NCBI GenBank assembly: GCA_038101125.1 | Contig: JAYNVZ010000010.1 | Span: 1 to 38,730 of the forward strand | Length of the DNA: 38,730 nt | Direction: 5' to 3' | DNA from: GCA-2698665 sp038101125 | Lineage (GTDB): Bacteria > Pseudomonadota > Gammaproteobacteria > GCA-002705445 > GCA-002716945 | Shown: piece after piece, positions 17,029 to 25,976 of the stretch | Numbering within the stretch: position 1 is the first letter of the stretch | Layout: the number at the start of each line of letters is the position of its first letter | Translations under genes and position numbers: made by a program | Notes under the pieces: generated by a model | Database searches by the model: none | The model's input: the letters and a program-made list of their open reading frames with translations, nothing else | Told to the model about the DNA's origin: nothing

Positions 17029-17919
17029 ATGAAAAAGATCAGAAAAGTTTTATTATTTACTCATGAAAAGTATCAAAAGAACCAAGATATAATCAAGCTC
17101 AATAAATTTCTTAAAAGAAAAAAAATTGAGACAGAACTTTTAACTCAAACATCAAAAAATATAAAGATCCACTCTACTGGCGAGGAAATTAGTGTATCAA
17201 AGATGAAACAAATTCCATCAATCGCCAAATATGGAATGATAATAGTCTTTGGTGGAGATGGTTTGTTTTTATCTGCCTCTAAAATTGCTTACCACCAGAA
17301 TATACCTATTCTCGGCATAAATTTCGGTAAAATTGGTTTTCTAGTAGATGTTGATAAGAAAGATATAATTCAAAAAGTTTTTGAGATCATTAATGGTGGT
17401 TATGTTATCGACAAAAGAATACTTATAGATGGCAAAGTAACTGATACAGATAATAAAGCAATTGCCTCCACTTCGCTGAACGATATTGTGATTTATAACT
17501 ATGGTTTGCTGAAAATGATACAGGCCAAAATATTTATTAATGATTTTTTAATTAACATACAAAGATCCGATGGCGTTATAATTTCAACGCCAACAGGATC
17601 TACTGCTTATTCGATGTCCAATGGCTGCCCAATAGTTAGCCCAAGCGCGAATGTTATTAGCATTACTCCAATTTCTCCACATACATACAGCCATAGACCT
17701 ATAATTATTAATTCAACCGATGTAATTAGAATTGAGATTGATAAAAAGTCTATCAAAAATACTCTTGTGACATTTGATGGAGCAAATAACTTAAACATTG
17801 CTCATCCTAGAGAAATTGTAATTAAGAAAAACAAAAAAAATTTAAAAATTGCTCATCCTATTGATTACAATTATTTTAAAATATTGAATAAGAAATTAAA
17901 ATGGGGAGGAAGATCTTAG
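17029..17919 (+). CDS. nadK: NAD kinase
   Basis: NadK phosphorylates NAD to NADP. The 296 residues carry the diagnostic GGDG motif in IIVFGGDGLFL (about residues 73-83), the GINFGKIGFLVD segment, and the NAD-binding block STPTGSTAYSMSNGCPIVS followed by ITPISPH. Start codon and frame are supported by an AGGGGA ribosome-binding site and a TATAAT at 16986-16991. The 3' end overlaps the convergent fur stop by four bases. It stands divergent from pncC. The protein is lysine-rich, in line with the AT-rich genome. Confidence 0.96.
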   Translation: MKKIRKVLLFTHEKYQKNQDIIKLNKFLKRKKIETELLTQTSKNIKIHSTGEEISVSKMKQIPSIAKYGMIIVFGGDGLFLSASKIAYHQNIPILGINFGKIGFLVDVDKKDIIQKVFEIINGGYVIDKRILIDGKVTDTDNKAIASTSLNDIVIYNYGLLKMIQAKIFINDFLINIQRSDGVIISTPTGSTAYSMSNGCPIVSPSANVISITPISPHTYSHRPIIINSTDVIRIEIDKKSIKNTLVTFDGANNLNIAHPREIVIKKNKKNLKIAHPIDYNYFKILNKKLKWGGRS

Positions 17920-18344
17920 GGTTTTTTTCCTGTACATTTACCATCAGTACATTCACCAAAAAGCGTCATGACATGTGAATCTAATCTAAACTGATAATTT
18001 TCAGAAATCTTTTCTTGTAGCTTTTCCAGATCATCATTGATGAATTCTATTATTTTTCCACACTTCGTGCATATCAAATGATCATGATGTTGTTTTTTAA
18101 TTTCATATGTAGATTGATTTTCTTTGAATTGATTTTTTTGTATCAATCCCGCCATCTCAAGTTGGGTTAAAACCCTGTATACAGTTGCTAATCCTATAGA
18201 TTCATTATTATCAGTGAGATGGTTATGTATAGCATCAGCGCTTAAATGGAATTCTGGATTAGACTGAAGAACCTCCAAAATCTTTGTTCTTGGATGCGTT
18301 ACCTTGAGTCCTGCTTCTTTGAGTGTTGAATTATTATCCATCAT
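17916..18344 (-). CDS. fur: Ferric uptake regulator Fur
   Basis: Fur is an iron-sensing dimeric repressor. The 142 residues have an N-terminal winged helix (KVTHPRTKILEVLQ, SIGLATVYRVLTQLEMAGLI) and a C-terminal metal and dimer domain with HHDHLICTKCGKIIEF and a second Cys pair in ECTDGKCTG, consistent with the structural zinc site and the regulatory His/Glu sites. Fur fits better than Zur or PerR because of the TVYRVLTQLEMAGLI helix and the HHDHLIC block, but specificity is an inference. Two ATG codons are in tandem; the first has AGAGGA just upstream. A good promoter lies at 18362-18390. Confidence 0.93.
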   Translation of the reverse strand: MMDNNSTLKEAGLKVTHPRTKILEVLQSNPEFHLSADAIHNHLTDNNESIGLATVYRVLTQLEMAGLIQKNQFKENQSTYEIKKQHHDHLICTKCGKIIEFINDDLEKLQEKISENYQFRLDSHVMTLFGECTDGKCTGKKP

Positions 18345-18361
18345 ATTCCTCTCTTATAATG

Positions 18362-18390
18362 ACTATAAACTTCTAGTTTATTAAATTCAA
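18362..18390 (-). promoter_or_regulatory. Promoter of fur
   Basis: The reverse strand has TTGAAT, a 17-base spacer, then TATAGT, close to the sigma-70 consensus, ending 18 bases before the fur ATG. It lies just after the ggt stop, so fur need not depend on read-through from ggt. Its right part (GTCATTATAA) resembles one half of a Fur box, so autoregulation is possible. Confidence 0.6.
18365..18381. repeat. Perfect 7-base inverted repeat inside the fur promoter
   Basis: ATAAACT and AGTTTAT face each other across a TCT spacer, between the -35 and -10 elements and partly overlapping the -10. The position suits a repressor-binding site. The stem is AT-rich and there is no T run, so a terminator is unlikely. 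Confidence 0.45.
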
Positions 18391-18397
18391 CTAAAAA

Positions 18398-20086
18398 TTA
18401 TTTACCCATTGGAATTCCAATTCTCCTTGGATCAGATACTCCCGTAATAACTTGTGAAACTGGGTTTATATAAATACCATTTAGACCACTGGCTATATCT
18501 GTAATATCAACTTTATGACCTTTTTTAATCAATTCCTTGACAATATTATTCATTCCTTCAGCCTCTGTAACCGTCCCTCTATTTAATATATGAAAACTCT
18601 CTATAGACTCTTCTAAACTTTTATTATTATGTATGACATCAATAATTCTTTGGGTGACATGTCCGATTATTCTACTGCCTCCTGCTGAACCAATTATTAA
18701 TATTGGTAAACCATTTTTTGAAAATACTATTGTGGGCGACATGGAAGATCTAGGTCTTTTCCCACCCTCAATTCTATTTGCAACAAGATTTCCCTTTTTT
18801 TTAGAAATGAAGGAAAAATCTGTTAACTCATTATTAAGCAAATAACCATTAGTCATGATTCTAGAGCCAAATGAATTCTCAATGGTTGATGTCATTGATA
18901 CAATATTGCCAAACTTATCTATAATAGAAATATGCGTAGTACCATTCTCTTCATAACCAGTATTTTCATGCTGACGAGTATCTTTCCAAAAAAGTGATGG
19001 TTGGCCATTGGTTACTGAACCTAATACAGCATTTTTCTTTATAATCATCTTTCTTTCTAAAAGATACTCATCATTTAATAAGTTAGTTCCTGGTGTTACG
19101 ATATAATCTGGGTCAGCAATAAAATAATTTCTATCAGCAAAAGCAAGTTTTGAGGCCTCTATGTAATTATGCCAAGTTGGATTTTGTTCGATCATCTTGA
19201 GAATCTGTAGCATTGTTAAAGCACCAGATGAGGGCTCTCCCATTGAACATATTTTATGCTCCATAAAAAAATCACAAACAGGTTCTCTAACAATAACCCT
19301 ATAATCATTGAAATCTCTCTGTGACAAAACTCCATTCTCTTGATTAGCAGCATCTATGATATTGGTAGAAACTGGATCATTATAAAATATCATATGTCCA
19401 TCTTTAGCAAATTTTTTTAATACGGATCCATAGTCCTTATTCTTAAATAAATTTCCTTGCCCATAAAAATATTCTCTAGTGTTAATGTGATTATCTAGTT
19501 TACCGATATCTGATCTTATAGCTATTTCCAATCCCTTTGATGGCTTGAATCCATTAATTGCAAGATCATGTGCTGGGGTAATTAATACATCTAACTCTTT
19601 AGTACCAAATTTTGTATGTAATAAACCTAATAAAGCGGGAGTACCCGGAACTCCAATTGACCTTCCATCAAGAACAGCCTCATAAAAAGTCATTGGCTCT
19701 CCTGAGGGTTTAATAAAATAATCCTCATGTGAGGAATAAGGAGCAACTTCTCTACCATCAAGGGATGAAATAGTTTTGGTCTTGGCATCATAATATATTG
19801 CAAATGCTCCTCCACCTAGACCTGATGATTGAGGTTCCGTTAATCCCAAGACCAGTTGTGCAGCTATAGCAGCATCTGCTGCTGTTCCGTTATTTTCTAG
19901 AATTTTATATGCGGCTTCAGTTGCTAATGGATCAGATGTGACAACCATGAAATCCCTGCCTTCTGCAATTTGAGTTGAATGAACCTTGCCAATATATTTT
20001 TCTGGATTCGCCCTCATGTCCTCATCTGATTGAGAGAAAATTGGTAAAAGTACAAGTAAAATAAGAGTGAATTTTATTTGATTCAT
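18398..20086 (-). CDS. ggt: Gamma-glutamyltransferase (glutathione hydrolase), exported
   Basis: Ggt cleaves or transfers the gamma-glutamyl group of glutathione, normally in the periplasm. The 562 residues begin with a signal peptide (hydrophobic residues about 5-18, likely cut after a small residue near 20). The large subunit has GLGGGAFAIYYD and SLDGREVAP, whose Arg binds the gamma-glutamyl carboxylate. Autocleavage is expected before Thr in NGTTHISIIDKFGN, creating the small subunit with its catalytic Thr; ILIIGSAGGSRI follows. All key residues are visible. A TATAAT at 20138-20143 may be its -10, and GAGG precedes the ATG. It is divergent from ppc and upstream of fur. Confidence 0.95.
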   Translation of the reverse strand: MNQIKFTLILLVLLPIFSQSDEDMRANPEKYIGKVHSTQIAEGRDFMVVTSDPLATEAAYKILENNGTAADAAIAAQLVLGLTEPQSSGLGGGAFAIYYDAKTKTISSLDGREVAPYSSHEDYFIKPSGEPMTFYEAVLDGRSIGVPGTPALLGLLHTKFGTKELDVLITPAHDLAINGFKPSKGLEIAIRSDIGKLDNHINTREYFYGQGNLFKNKDYGSVLKKFAKDGHMIFYNDPVSTNIIDAANQENGVLSQRDFNDYRVIVREPVCDFFMEHKICSMGEPSSGALTMLQILKMIEQNPTWHNYIEASKLAFADRNYFIADPDYIVTPGTNLLNDEYLLERKMIIKKNAVLGSVTNGQPSLFWKDTRQHENTGYEENGTTHISIIDKFGNIVSMTSTIENSFGSRIMTNGYLLNNELTDFSFISKKKGNLVANRIEGGKRPRSSMSPTIVFSKNGLPILIIGSAGGSRIIGHVTQRIIDVIHNNKSLEESIESFHILNRGTVTEAEGMNNIVKELIKKGHKVDITDIASGLNGIYINPVSQVITGVSDPRRIGIPMGK

Positions 20087-20291
20087 AAATACCTCGTGAA
20101 GATATGTCTTTAATTACTTATTAACAAATGAAACATAATTATAGCCACTAGAGTAAAGTTTCTCTATACATAGTGATAATTATATAAAACCATCATAATT
20201 AAGTTTATAATAAATAATAAATTCTCCTAATATCTGTTAAATACACTTATATTCGTCTAAATTACGTTAATTATATATTTATCAGCTTCTC

Positions 20292-20300
20292 TGCTATCAT
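20292..20300 (+). promoter_or_regulatory. Candidate extended -10 promoter of ppc
   Basis: TGCTATCAT matches the extended -10 pattern TGnTATnAT. No convincing -35 is seen. Transcription would start near 20307, leaving a leader of about 70 bases with a small AATCTT/AAGATT hairpin at its start and an AAGGA ribosome-binding site before the ATG at 20376. The whole 289-base ggt-ppc interval appears otherwise to be AT-rich regulatory DNA. Confidence 0.4.
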
Positions 20301-20375
20301 AAATCTTATTAAGATTCTAGAGTGAGATAATAATTAATTTAAGGTAATATAGTCTTTTCAAAAATAAAGGACCAT

Positions 20376-23163
20376 ATGGCTAGATTTTTAAAACAACATG
20401 AAGCTATTACTGATAGACAACTTAGAACTACAGTAAAATTATTAGGTACACTTCTGGGTAGAGTTATAAAAACTCAAGCTGGGAAGAAGGTTTACAATGC
20501 TGTTGAAAAACTGAGAAAGGGTTTCATTGGGTTACGAGAAAGTGATAACACTTCAAAACATGATCAACTAATCAGATACATTGGTAAACTAGATAGAAAA
20601 ACTCTAACAGATGTCATAAGGTCATATAGCAAATATTTTGCACTTGTTAATGTCACAGAAGAAGCTTTTCAGCATATTTATCGAGAGAGAAGACTTAAGT
20701 CCGGTTATGATTCTTGGGACGGATCATTTGATAGCACTTTAAGAGATTTCGTCAGCCAAAAGATTGATAAAGAGAATCTTCAAAAATTATTAAATCATTT
20801 GAAATATATTCCTGTTTTTACTGCTCATCCAACGGAAGCAAAAAGACGAAGTGAAATGCATTTAATGAAAAGAATATTCGCTATGATATTAGAGTTACAA
20901 CAATATAAAGGGCAGTCTATAAAAAAAGAAGAGTTGTTGGAAAAGCTAGAGTCCGAGATATTAATATTATGGAAAACTGATGAGGTCCGATTAAAGAAAC
21001 CAACTGTGATTGATGAAGTAGAAAATGGTTTATATTACTTNNNNNNNNNNAATATATCGAGATCTAGAAAAAGCAGTATCCCGAACCTATAATAGCTCTT
21101 CAGAGAAAAAAATGGTTGATGTGCCTAGCTTTATTCGTTTTGGCTCATGGATTGGTGGGGATAGAGATGGAAATCCTTTTGTTACATCTGATGTCACCTC
21201 TCAAGCTGTGTATATGCATGCAGAAACCGCAATAATTGAATACATCGAAAGAACAAAAGAATTATCAAAGTATCTAACTCATTCCATTCAACATACTGAT
21301 TTATCAAAAGAGTTCTTAGATTCATTAAGCATTGATGCCAAATATGCTGAAGATGCTTTCCAGGGTAATTCCCAAGACTTTATCAAAGAGCCTTACAGAA
21401 GAAAATTGAAGTTCATAGAATTTAGGCTCACTGAATCATTAAAGATAGTAAAAGATTATAAAAATAAAAAAGAAATAAAAAAAAGGATTCATGCATATAA
21501 TAATGAACAACAACTTTTAAAAGATTTATATCTGATAAGGGATTCTCTAAGATATGACAATGATGAGAAGTTAATAGATTTTGGATTAAAAGACTTAATT
21601 AGATTAGTAGAAACATTTGGCTTCTTTTTAGTAAATCTTGATATCAGAGAAGAATCTAAAAAGCATATCAATGATATTAATGAAATAATATCTATGTTTA
21701 CTAAAGAGGAATATTTGTCTTTAGATGAAGAAAAAAGAGTTGCATCATTAGAGTCCCTCATAGACAGTGATTTTCAAATTAATTCAATTTATGAAAAACT
21801 ATCAGAAGAGACAAAAAAAGTAGTAGATGTATTTCTAACAATGGTCAAATTACGTGAACAAATTAGTGAAGATGCTTTCGGGCACTATATCATCTCTATG
21901 ACTCATGAGGCCAGTCATGTGCTTGAAGTGCTTGCGATTGCCAAACTATCAGGGATGGTCAAAAAAGATTTAGAAAAAGGATGGGTTAGCAGTATAAAAG
22001 TATCTCCTTTATTCGAGACAATTGATGATCTATCTAGGATTAGCCATATACTCGAAAATCTCTTAAATAATAAGCTATATTCACAAATACTTAAAAATTC
22101 AGAAAATCGACAAGAAATTATGCTCGGATATTCAGATTCATGCAAAGATGGAGGCATACTATCATCTTCATGGAGCTTATATAAGGCACAAAAAGAAATT
22201 ACTGAGATCTCAAATAAGTATTCTATAGAGTGTAGAATGTTTCATGGTCGTGGAGGAACAGTTGGTAGAGGCGGAGGCCCTACTCATAATGCTATCGTAG
22301 CACAACCAGCTGGCACGGTTAATGGAATGATAAAAATAACAGAACAAGGTGAAGTTCTATCTCATAAATATGCATCATATGAGACGGCTGTCTATGAGCT
22401 TGAAATGGCTATTGGAGGATTGATGAAAGCCAGCCAACATCTAGTATTGGATAATCTGAAAACCGACAATGTTATTGAAAAGAATATGGAATTAATGTCT
22501 CAAAAAGGCGAGGAACATTATAGAGAGTTAACAGATAATACCCTGGGATTGATAGATTATTTTTATGAAGCTACACCTGTACAAGAGTTGGGGCAGTTAA
22601 ATATTGGTTCTAGACCATCTCATCGAAATACGTCAGATAGATCTAAGAACTCAATCAGAGCTATACCATGGGTTTTTGGATGGTCTCTGTCAAGGCATAC
22701 ACTTCCAGCATGGTATGGTCTTGGATCTGCTATAAAAAAAGTTTTGTCTGATGATGAAAAAAATCTTTCTCTTCTACAGAATATGTATAAAAAATGGCCA
22801 TACTTTAATGTTTTACTTGATAATATTAGAATGGCTTTAGCTAAAGCAGATTTAAATATTGCCAAAGACTACTCTGAACTGGTAGAAGATCAAAAATCTG
22901 CAAAAATTATTATATCAAAAATAGAAGATGAATATGCGCTAACAAAAGAATTACTCTTAAAAATAACTAATACAGATGAATTATTATCATCTACATCACA
23001 TGTGTCTTTATCTATACACAGAAGAATGCCATATCTTGACCCATTAAATTATATTCAGGTCAGACTTCTCAAAGAATGTCGCAAAAATAATAATGATGAC
23101 TTATTCGATCCACTACTCAGAACAATTCATGCTATTGCAAAAGGTATGAAAAATACAGGATAA
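20376..23163 (+). CDS. ppc: Phosphoenolpyruvate carboxylase (one internal assembly gap)
   Basis: Ppc makes oxaloacetate from PEP and bicarbonate, refilling the TCA cycle. The active-site histidine motif FTAHPTEAKRR lies at about residues 149-159. After the gap come GSWIGGDRDGNPFVT, GYSDSCKDGGILSSSW, the catalytic loop FHGRGGTVGRGGGPTHN and the C-terminus GMKNTG, equal to the canonical GMRNTG that binds the inhibitor aspartate. The ten N at 21041 break the frame only because ten is not a multiple of three. The join GLYY...IYRDLEKA lacks roughly ten residues. The start has AAGGA in front. Expected length is about 935 residues. Convergent with the YdjM-like gene, 2 bases away. Confidence 0.96.
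21041..21050. other. Ten-N assembly gap inside ppc
   Basis: For ppc to stay in frame the true gap must be a multiple of three, so ten is a placeholder. Comparison with the family suggests about 27-33 missing bases. The flanking ends share no overlap. Confidence 0.9.
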
Positions 23164-23165
23164 CC

Positions 23166-24145
23166 TTAATTAATAATTAATTCCCAAAGCTTTTCATAGG
23201 TTTCCACTCTGGATCTTCTATTAGATATAGTCTCAACATGGTCATATTTATTCGCATCATAGTTTAGTTTAATGCCCCATAAGCCATCTGCTTTATAAGG
23301 TAAAGTTGAATAACGAATATCCATTATATAATTAGGATTAACATCTGATATAGCTATGTATCCGTTAGAAAACCATCTGAATCTCTCAATATCTTTTGCT
23401 TGTTGCGAATTAATGTTTAACCATGGGAAAGACNNNNNNNNNNGCCTTCAATGATATTTGAATTATAACCAAGTTTAACTGCATCTATATGATAACTATT
23501 TTCTGTGGTATAAATTGTTTTCCAAACAATTAGATTTGCGAAACTTGGCTTGGCTATAATTGAGGAAATTGAGTGTCCTCTTGATTTTGCAATTTCTATA
23601 CCAATAACCTCTGCCCTATGTTGTTGAATCATTGCGAAAGTAATATAAAAAAAAGCCCAAGATAGTGCTATGTATGAAAATATTTTATTATTTTTCATCG
23701 CTGCAAATAATACTAATATAACTAGTGGGATTGTAAATAATGGATCAATAATTGATATTAGATTCCAGGCAATTCTCTCATTTGTAAATGGCCATAATAA
23801 TTGAGTTCCATATGAGGTGCATGAATCTAATAATCCATGTGTGGCATATCCGAGAGTACAATAAATATATGTTTCTTTAAACTTAATATCTTCATTACGT
23901 AAAAATAAATAATAAAAAAAACAAGCACAAACAAAACTCCCTATGGGTATAAATAGTAAAGAATGTGTAAATTGTCTATGAAGCTCTAAATAAAATAATG
24001 GGTCAATATCGGATGTAAAAAATATGTCTATATCCGCAGCCATGCCAGAAAAAAAACCTAGCGCAGTAGCAATTACAAGATTTTTTTTACTTGATTTTTG
24101 TTGTGCTGCGACAACTGCAACAACTCCTTGCGATAATGGATCCAT
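23166..24145 (-). CDS. YdjM-like (DUF457) membrane-bound metal-dependent hydrolase, one assembly gap
   Basis: The family is annotated as membrane-bound metal-dependent hydrolases; E. coli YdjM is its SOS-induced member. The N-terminus has MDPLSQGVVAVVAA, then ADIDIFFTSDIDP and HRQFTHSLLF, the acidic and histidine metal-binding motif, followed by about four membrane helices. After the N-run the same protein resumes as SFPWLNINSQQAKDIERFRWF and continues to LWELIIN and a TAA at 23166, so the gene is longer than the first open frame suggests. The true gap must be 2 modulo 3. It is the last gene of the operon starting at 25917 and begins three bases after the methyltransferase stop. The substrate is unknown. 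Confidence 0.8.
23434..23443. other. Ten-N assembly gap inside the YdjM-like gene
   Basis: The frames on both sides are open and clearly one protein, but ten bases would shift them. The real gap must be 2 modulo 3. The ends do not overlap. Confidence 0.85.
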
Positions 24146-24148
24146 GTT

Positions 24149-24850
24149 TTAATTTCTATTATTTATAAATTTTTCATTTGACCAAACAGATAAATATTTA
24201 TCTTTATCATGATTTTGTACATCACTGGTATCATTTAAATTATAATCTGGCGAACAAAGTTTAAAGGGCTCTAAACATAGGTTCAGTGGTCGCCATTTAT
24301 CACCTAGTATTTTATCTTTATATTGATTTTTAAGAATTGGATAATTAGTTATTGCAATATATTTAAAATTATATTTTGTAATATTATCTATGCATTTTAA
24401 AATATCTTTTGTATCTAAATGAACCAATAAGTCTCTAATAATAATTATATCAGCATTCGGTAAGCGATCGTCAATTAAACTTAGAACTCTAAACTTAATA
24501 TTGCTTTTTGCATACAGCTTACTATTATTATCTATCATCTCTTTTACTACATCACAGCCGGTATAATCTATGTCTTCAAAGTTCATGGTTGACATCCATT
24601 TCCAATCTCCACAGGGTATATCAAGAACTGATTTAATATTTTTTTCTATAAAGAATTTCTGTAATTCACTCTTTATATTATTCGTAGTGACCTCATTAGA
24701 ACCAGCTCCAGAAAGAGATCCATCTCCAGACCCTTTCCAGTACTTGCTTTTATAAATATAGGAAAATTTCTTATCCTTGCCCATTAAGGAAATTAAAAGT
24801 GTTTGATAAATATCTAAAAGAAGCACGAAAAACTTTCTAATCTTTCTCAT
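24149..24850 (-). CDS. Class I SAM-dependent methyltransferase, possibly membrane-associated
   Basis: The 233 residues contain the SAM-binding motif VLDIPCGDWKWM, an acidic second strand (YTGCDVVKEMI), and DIIIIRDLLVHLD as motif post-II/III, typical of a Rossmann-fold methyltransferase. The first 25 residues are basic and hydrophobic (MRKIRKFFVLLLDIYQTLLI) and may bind the membrane. The ATG at 24850 is chosen because GAGGGA lies just upstream; it overlaps the preceding sigma 1.1-like gene by 14 bases. The substrate is not evident. A GSGDGSLSGAGS segment precedes the core, as in DUF-type methyltransferases that act on surface glycans, but that is a guess. Confidence 0.75.
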   Translation of the reverse strand: MRKIRKFFVLLLDIYQTLLISLMGKDKKFSYIYKSKYWKGSGDGSLSGAGSNEVTTNNIKSELQKFFIEKNIKSVLDIPCGDWKWMSTMNFEDIDYTGCDVVKEMIDNNSKLYAKSNIKFRVLSLIDDRLPNADIIIIRDLLVHLDTKDILKCIDNITKYNFKYIAITNYPILKNQYKDKILGDKWRPLNLCLEPFKLCSPDYNLNDTSDVQNHDKDKYLSVWSNEKFINNRN

Positions 24851-25121
24851 TTTTTCCCTCGGGCTTGATGAAAGCTTCATGAGTACCATCGCTTAAACTT
24901 TGTAAAATTTTTATTGCTTCTTCACCAGACAAATATTTATACTCATCATATTCTTCTGGAGAATCTATTAATTGTATCTCCATACCATCAATGGTTTCTG
25001 AAATATATTTTTTATCTATCTTCGAATAATTCAAAAGACAGCTATCTAAGTCATCTTTGAGAATATAGCCAATCTCTTTTCCTTGTCGGATTAAATTTTT
25101 AAGCTTATCTTTATCATCCAT
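24837..25121 (-). CDS. Free-standing sigma-70 region 1.1-like protein
   Basis: This is a 94-residue acidic protein without the rest of a sigma factor. Residues about 5-60 (KLKNLIRQGKEIGYILKDDL, later IDGMEIQLIDSPEEYDE) follow the pattern of E. coli RpoD region 1.1 (LKLLVTRGKEQGYLTYAEV, later INDMGIQVMEEAPDADD) almost position by position. In RpoD this negatively charged domain occupies the DNA channel of RNA polymerase and blocks free sigma from DNA. A solitary copy could bind polymerase or sigma, or be an unrelated small regulator. It lies 8 bases after the 46-residue gene and overlaps the methyltransferase start. No promoter or function can be assigned with certainty. Confidence 0.65.
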   Translation of the reverse strand: MDDKDKLKNLIRQGKEIGYILKDDLDSCLLNYSKIDKKYISETIDGMEIQLIDSPEEYDEYKYLSGEEAIKILQSLSDGTHEAFIKPEGKNEKD

Positions 25122-25129
25122 CGCTTATA

Positions 25130-25270
25130 TTACCAGTGTGGAGGTTTATCTTTTTTATAATCTATGTTTTCTTTTAATTTATCGCCATACTCGTCAAGAA
25201 TTATTTTGTTATTTTCTTTTTTCTTTATTACTTTCTTATTTATTTTTTTATCTATTTTTATTCTTTTCAT
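25130..25270 (-). CDS. Small lysine-rich protein of 46 residues
   Basis: This short frame starts at an ATG 11 bases after the glycosylase stop and ends 8 bases before the sigma 1.1-like gene, so it fills its slot exactly. About 40 percent of residues are lysine in the first half (MKRIKIDKKINKKVIKKKE). The second half is more mixed and ends DYKKDKPPHW, a tail that looks conserved in kind. I do not recognise the family. The highly basic start suggests nucleic-acid or ribosome binding. The ribosome-binding site is poor, so translational coupling is likely. It could be a chance frame, but its fit between neighbours argues otherwise. Confidence 0.5.
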   Translation of the reverse strand: MKRIKIDKKINKKVIKKKENNKIILDEYGDKLKENIDYKKDKPPHW

Positions 25271-25281
25271 CTAGCTAAAAA

Positions 25282-25917
25282 TTAATATTGAACAACTTCT
25301 GGGTCGATTATCCTCCAAATATACCATACAGCCACTGTTTTGTAATTACCCCAATTTCGAGCAATTTCTATTAAGTTCATATTTACAGGTTCATTTATTT
25401 TATACAATTTTTTAGCACTATTAATAAAGCCGATGTCTGCCATTGGCATCACATCAGGTCTATTTAACTGAAATATTAAGTACATTTGTGCGGTCCATTC
25501 TCCAATGCCTTTTAACTTAATAAGCTTATCTATCACCTGCTCATCATCTAAGCGCTTTAGTCCGCTGAAATAACTGGGTTGACGTATGAATTGATCAGAC
25601 AATAACCTTAAATACTCTATTTTTTGGCGAGACAACCCAGCGTTTTTTAAGTTACGCTCTGATGCAGCTCTGATTTTAGCTGGACTAATACCGTTTATTT
25701 CAGTTTTAAGTTTTTTTAACATACTTGATGCGGCAGCTACCGAAACTTGTTGTCCGATAATTGCATTTGCTAAAGTTTGGAAAGGAGTTGAATTAATCGT
25801 CAAATATTGTTTATTATCAGTACTTTGTATAATTTTCTTAAGTAAAGTATCAGATTTAACTAGAAAATTTTTTGCTTGATCCCAGTAAATTGGCTTACGG
25901 TTATATCTCATGTTCAT
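25282..25917 (-). CDS. AlkA-type DNA-3-methyladenine glycosylase (HhH-GPD family)
   Basis: This enzyme would remove alkylated bases from DNA in base excision repair. The 211 residues show FQTLANAIIGQQVSVAAA, the helical start of the family, then the helix-hairpin-helix LIKLKGIGEWTAQMYLIF and the region after it, DVMPMADIGF, where the aspartate is the expected catalytic residue. No iron-sulfur cysteines follow, which argues against an EndoIII/MutY type. The N-terminal extra domain of E. coli AlkA is missing, as in shorter bacterial and yeast MAG-like forms. It heads an operon with the lysine-rich, sigma 1.1-like, methyltransferase and YdjM-like genes. A second ATG two codons in is also possible. 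Confidence 0.88.
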   Translation of the reverse strand: MNMRYNRKPIYWDQAKNFLVKSDTLLKKIIQSTDNKQYLTINSTPFQTLANAIIGQQVSVAAASSMLKKLKTEINGISPAKIRAASERNLKNAGLSRQKIEYLRLLSDQFIRQPSYFSGLKRLDDEQVIDKLIKLKGIGEWTAQMYLIFQLNRPDVMPMADIGFINSAKKLYKINEPVNMNLIEIARNWGNYKTVAVWYIWRIIDPEVVQY

Positions 25918-25932
25918 TCTAATTTACAATAA

Positions 25933-25960
25933 AAAAGAGACGCAATGTTGCGTCTCTTTT
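25933..25960. terminator. Bidirectional rho-independent terminator
   Basis: Thirteen bases (AAAAGAGACGCAA) are repeated perfectly in inverse across two loop bases, with A and T runs at the two ends. The GC-rich core GAGACGC is distinct in this AT-rich DNA. It would end the iscR-iscU-DUF2892 transcript on the minus strand and separates it from the glycosylase operon. Confidence 0.85.
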
Positions 25961-25976
25961 AAATCTAATAATTGTA

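Noticed and set aside
20376..23163. A frameshifted ppc pseudogene
   Set aside because: The frame change coincides exactly with the N-run, and all catalytic motifs and the C-terminus are intact.
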